A DNA stretch of 6,848 nucleotides from Candidatus Rifleibacteriota bacterium (GTDB taxonomy: Bacteria; Riflebacteria; Ozemobacteria; Ozemobacterales; Ozemobacteraceae). Where the stretch lies: assembly GCA_029560455.1 (NCBI GenBank), contig JAKQKW010000206.1, positions 1 through 6,848 on the forward strand, in the 5' to 3' direction. The first letter of the stretch is position 1. The number at the start of each line of letters is the position of its first letter. Positions 4,565 to 6,848 of this stretch are shown here, in pieces. The notes beneath the pieces are model-generated. The model did no database searches, was not told the DNA's origin, and worked only from the letters and a program-made list of their open reading frames with translations. Both the position numbers and the translations under genes were made by a program.

Positions 4565-6848
4565 CTAGATACGTGATGCGGTTTTATTTTTTGCGGCTTT
4601 TTCGAGCTTATGGCGGTTTTCTGCTTTTCTGAGGGCCATGTTTAGCTCGGTTTTGGTGTAGCCGAACTTTTTCATCAGGGTGTCGAGATACTGCTGTTCT
4701 TCGGGCGAAACTTCGCCGTCGGCCATGGCCATGCTTACCGCAGCTTCGAAGAGTTCCATGGCTTCTTTGCGGGTTTCCGGTTCGGGTATAAAAAGTTCGC
4801 CCTGGCGCATTGCTTCAACTATGCCATTCAGCATGTTTTCAGGCATTGCGAAGCGGGCAGCGAAGTTTTTAAGCAGATTCATCTCGGCCGGGTCGACCTT
4901 GCCGTCGGCAAGCAGCATACGGGCCGCCATCGATACCATGTCACGGCCGGATCTGACGTTTTTCTGCTCTGCCTGTTCTCTTTTGACTTCGATGACGACT
5001 TTGTCCATCAACTGCCTTTTGCGGGCGATGATGTCGATGTATTCCTGGCTCTTTTCATTGATGGTCTTTTCAAGAATCCATTCAGTGCCGTCGTTAAGAA
5101 TGGTGTTGCAGTAATTGCAGCTGATGGCGAAATTCGAGGTCAACGGCCCGCCGCATTTGCGGCAGTGTGCACTGCTGAGGGTATTGTTGATGTTGGTTTT
5201 CATGCCTTTCTGGCGCACAAGAACAAGAACATCGCGACGTGGCCGGCTGAAGCGGTGCAGTGCCGGTTCGCGGCCTTCCGGCGTGATTTCGACCGGTATG
5301 CCGCTCCAGACCAGCAGCACATAAAGGCGTTCTACCTTGTCGGTGAGAGTTATCGCCTTGAGGGTTGCCGAAGCAAACGAGACGTTTTCCATGTAAGAGT
5401 AATTTTTTACGCCCTTGAGGCCGAAGCTGAAGAATTCGCAGGCCTTTTCGGTTGCGAAGCGCAGCAGGGGTTCCATGATGCGTTTGCGTTCGACCAGTCT
5501 CAGCATCCAGAAAATTACGGCCGAGCGGTCTTCGACCTGCTGAATGGTGAAACCTGGGTCTGAGGCGACGAGATCGTTCCAGCCCGGCACCAGGCGAGGG
5601 TTGGCGTATTCCCATTCACAGGCCTGGGTGATCTGCGAGAGTACCCAGTCGTAATGACCGGAGCGGATGAAAGATGAACATACCGGGCAGACAGTGGCCT
5701 GGCCGATTTCGATCGGGTTGCCGCAGTTCGGGCAGCTGCCTTCGAGAAGGCCCGGTTTCTGCAGGGTTTTGGCCGAAGGGCGGCGAATGAACGACCAGAA
5801 TTCGCTGATTGCCTGGTTCTGGTTTTCGGCGTTGAGGGTCTCGCCGGTGACGATGTCAATCGCGGTTTCGACCGCTTCGGCGGTTACCAGAACGTGCACT
5901 TCGTCGAAACTGCCGTCAGAGGTGACCCGGGCTATCTGAACCGTCTGAATCTTCACTTCGGGGCAGCTGAATTTGACGCCGGCTTCTTTTTGCTCTTCGA
6001 CACGGCAGCGGAACTGCTCATAAAGAGCATCAGAAACCATTGCCTGAATCGTTTCGATTTTGTGGTCATAGCAGGCCTGATGAATTTTTTCAAAGGCGAC
6101 GCAGAATTTGTCGATGAAAGCTTCTGGGCTGAATTTGGGGTCACGCTGTCTGATAGCTGCAATCGCCCGTTTCATTTCGTTTTTTTCCTGAATTTCGAGC
6201 ATCGACGAAAGAACACCACGCGGTCGGTTGGTTGGCAGCAACGGTTCCTCTTCGGCGTCTGTGATTCCGAAGCTGGCTTCTTTGACCTTTGACCAGCTGT
6301 CAGCCAGAGCCTCGATTTCGGGGCCGATAATCGACCACAGGTCTTTTTTCAGCAGATTGGTGGCCGGGGCGGTCTTTTTCTGCTGTGTACTGCTCAGGCG
6401 CGATAGAATTCTGACTTCCCGGCCGGCATAGCGGCTCTGCAGGGCGTTGTTGGCCCTGATGGCGAACAGGTGGCACATCGGCAGCATCAGAATGAAAATG
6501 GCCGGTTTCTGTAGAAAATACCAGCTGCCGGCGATCAGCATGAGGCCTATAAGCGTCAGAGCCCCATTGCCGATACGGTTCTGATGCCAGAAAAAGACCG
6601 GTGTCACAAAGGCCGGTAATACGATCAGCGATTCAAAAGGTGCAATGAAAAAGTAGAAGAAGCAGAAGAAAAGTGAGGCCCCGTAAGCCAGATAGACAAC
6701 CGGTTCGAGCCGTTCTATCGCCCTGACGATTATAAAGCCAATGATGAGAAAAAAACAAAGAAATGAGACGTCGGGCGAAAAATAATGCGCATACGACTGC
6801 GGCGGCCCCTTCAGCTCAAACACCGAAACCATCGTCGGCACGACGAAT
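4565..6848 (-). CDS. Membrane protein with duplicated Tim44-like/zinc-ribbon units and TerB-like domain (5' end probably outside window)
   Basis: At least 758 residues from a GTG at 6841; the frame stays open to the right edge and no ribosome site precedes the GTG or the ATG at 6832, so the true start is probably outside. Numbering uses GTG 6841 as residue 1. Residues 26-127 hold four or five hydrophobic helices. After a charged linker, residues about 238-355 resemble a Tim44/NTF2-like domain, followed by a zinc ribbon (C370, C373, C385, C388). Residues about 425-545 look like a second such domain, with a second ribbon (C560, C563, C575, C578). Both ribbons have the spacing CX2C-X11-CX2C and are followed by a similar W-containing segment (HYDWVLSQI, TEWILEKTI). 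Residues 633-745 resemble TerB, with the acidic motifs ADGKVDPAE (645-653) and ADGEVSPEE (707-715). The soluble part is likely cytoplasmic. Tim44-like domains bind membranes or proteins and TerB domains are often metal- or stress-linked; the actual role is unknown. The gene converges with the small secreted protein gene, leaving 32 bases between stops. Confidence 0.88.
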   Translation of the reverse strand, partial: FVVPTMVSVFELKGPPQSYAHYFSPDVSFLCFFLIIGFIIVRAIERLEPVVYLAYGASLFFCFFYFFIAPFESLIVLPAFVTPVFFWHQNRIGNGALTLIGLMLIAGSWYFLQKPAIFILMLPMCHLFAIRANNALQSRYAGREVRILSRLSSTQQKKTAPATNLLKKDLWSIIGPEIEALADSWSKVKEASFGITDAEEEPLLPTNRPRGVLSSMLEIQEKNEMKRAIAAIRQRDPKFSPEAFIDKFCVAFEKIHQACYDHKIETIQAMVSDALYEQFRCRVEEQKEAGVKFSCPEVKIQTVQIARVTSDGSFDEVHVLVTAEAVETAIDIVTGETLNAENQNQAISEFWSFIRRPSAKTLQKPGLLEGSCPNCGNPIEIGQATVCPVCSSFIRSGHYDWVLSQITQACEWEYANPRLVPGWNDLVASDPGFTIQQVEDRSAVIFWMLRLVERKRIMEPLLRFATEKACEFFSFGLKGVKNYSYMENVSFASATLKAITLTDKVERLYVLLVWSGIPVEITPEGREPALHRFSRPRRDVLVLVRQKGMKTNINNTLSSAHCRKCGGPLTSNFAISCNYCNTILNDGTEWILEKTINEKSQEYIDIIARKRQLMDKVVIEVKREQAEQKNVRSGRDMVSMAARMLLADGKVDPAEMNLLKNFAARFAMPENMLNGIVEAMRQGELFIPEPETRKEAMELFEAAVSMAMADGEVSPEEQQYLDTLMKKFGYTKTELNMALRKAENRHKLEKAAKNKTASRI

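Noticed and set aside
5094..5615. Minus-strand alternative frame within the large membrane protein gene
   Set aside because: Its Arg/Gln/His/Pro-rich translation is the usual off-frame product of a GC-rich gene, and the main frame holds clear domains and conserved cysteines.
1..6848. Mobile element, CRISPR array or toxin-antitoxin pair
   Set aside because: No transposase or integrase motif, no terminal inverted repeats with target duplications, no regularly spaced direct repeats and no paired small toxin-antitoxin genes are visible.

Overview
The window is about 50% GC bacterial DNA with long coding frames and strong AGGAGG-type ribosome sites. Secreted and membrane proteins suggest a cell with a real envelope and export system. 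The combination of Tim44-like/zinc-ribbon/TerB membrane proteins, TPR proteins and large coiled-coil secreted proteins fits a poorly characterised deep-branching lineage (Candidatus Riflebacteria is a guess, not a conclusion). There are no rRNA or tRNA genes, no CRISPR array and no recognisable mobile element.

Layout. Bases 1-433 hold the 3' end of an unidentified + strand gene. Only 8 bases away and convergent with it is a cytoplasmic TPR protein on the - strand (442-1278). A non-coding stretch of nearly 600 bases (1279-1866) separates it from a divergently transcribed secreted protein of 683 residues (1867-3918). That protein has a signal peptide, a long coiled coil, two predicted beta domains and a C-terminal zinc metallopeptidase domain. 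Its motif set (HEMAH, then Y-x6-EDFAEA 43 residues on) matches the anthrax lethal factor type catalytic site. A small secreted protein (4068-4532) follows on the same strand after a 149-base spacer with possible RNA structure. Convergent with it is a large - strand membrane protein (4565 to the right edge, 5' end missing) with N-terminal membrane helices, two Tim44/NTF2-like plus zinc-ribbon units that look like a tandem duplication, and a C-terminal TerB-like domain.

How the genes may work together. The metallopeptidase-like protein and the small secreted protein could form one transcription unit of exported proteins. The TPR gene and the metallopeptidase gene, although divergent, each carry the same arrangement upstream: TGAAAAAA, ten bases, TTCCGGAA, then an AT-rich -10-like hexamer. 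This is the best evidence in the window that they are co-regulated. The long intergenic region also holds an imperfect inverted repeat, an orphan Shine-Dalgarno sequence and possible remains of a decayed gene.

The most notable points are the lethal-factor-like peptidase fused to a coiled coil, the internally duplicated Tim44/zinc-ribbon membrane protein, and the shared promoter-like module. No function beyond family level can be proved from the sequence alone.
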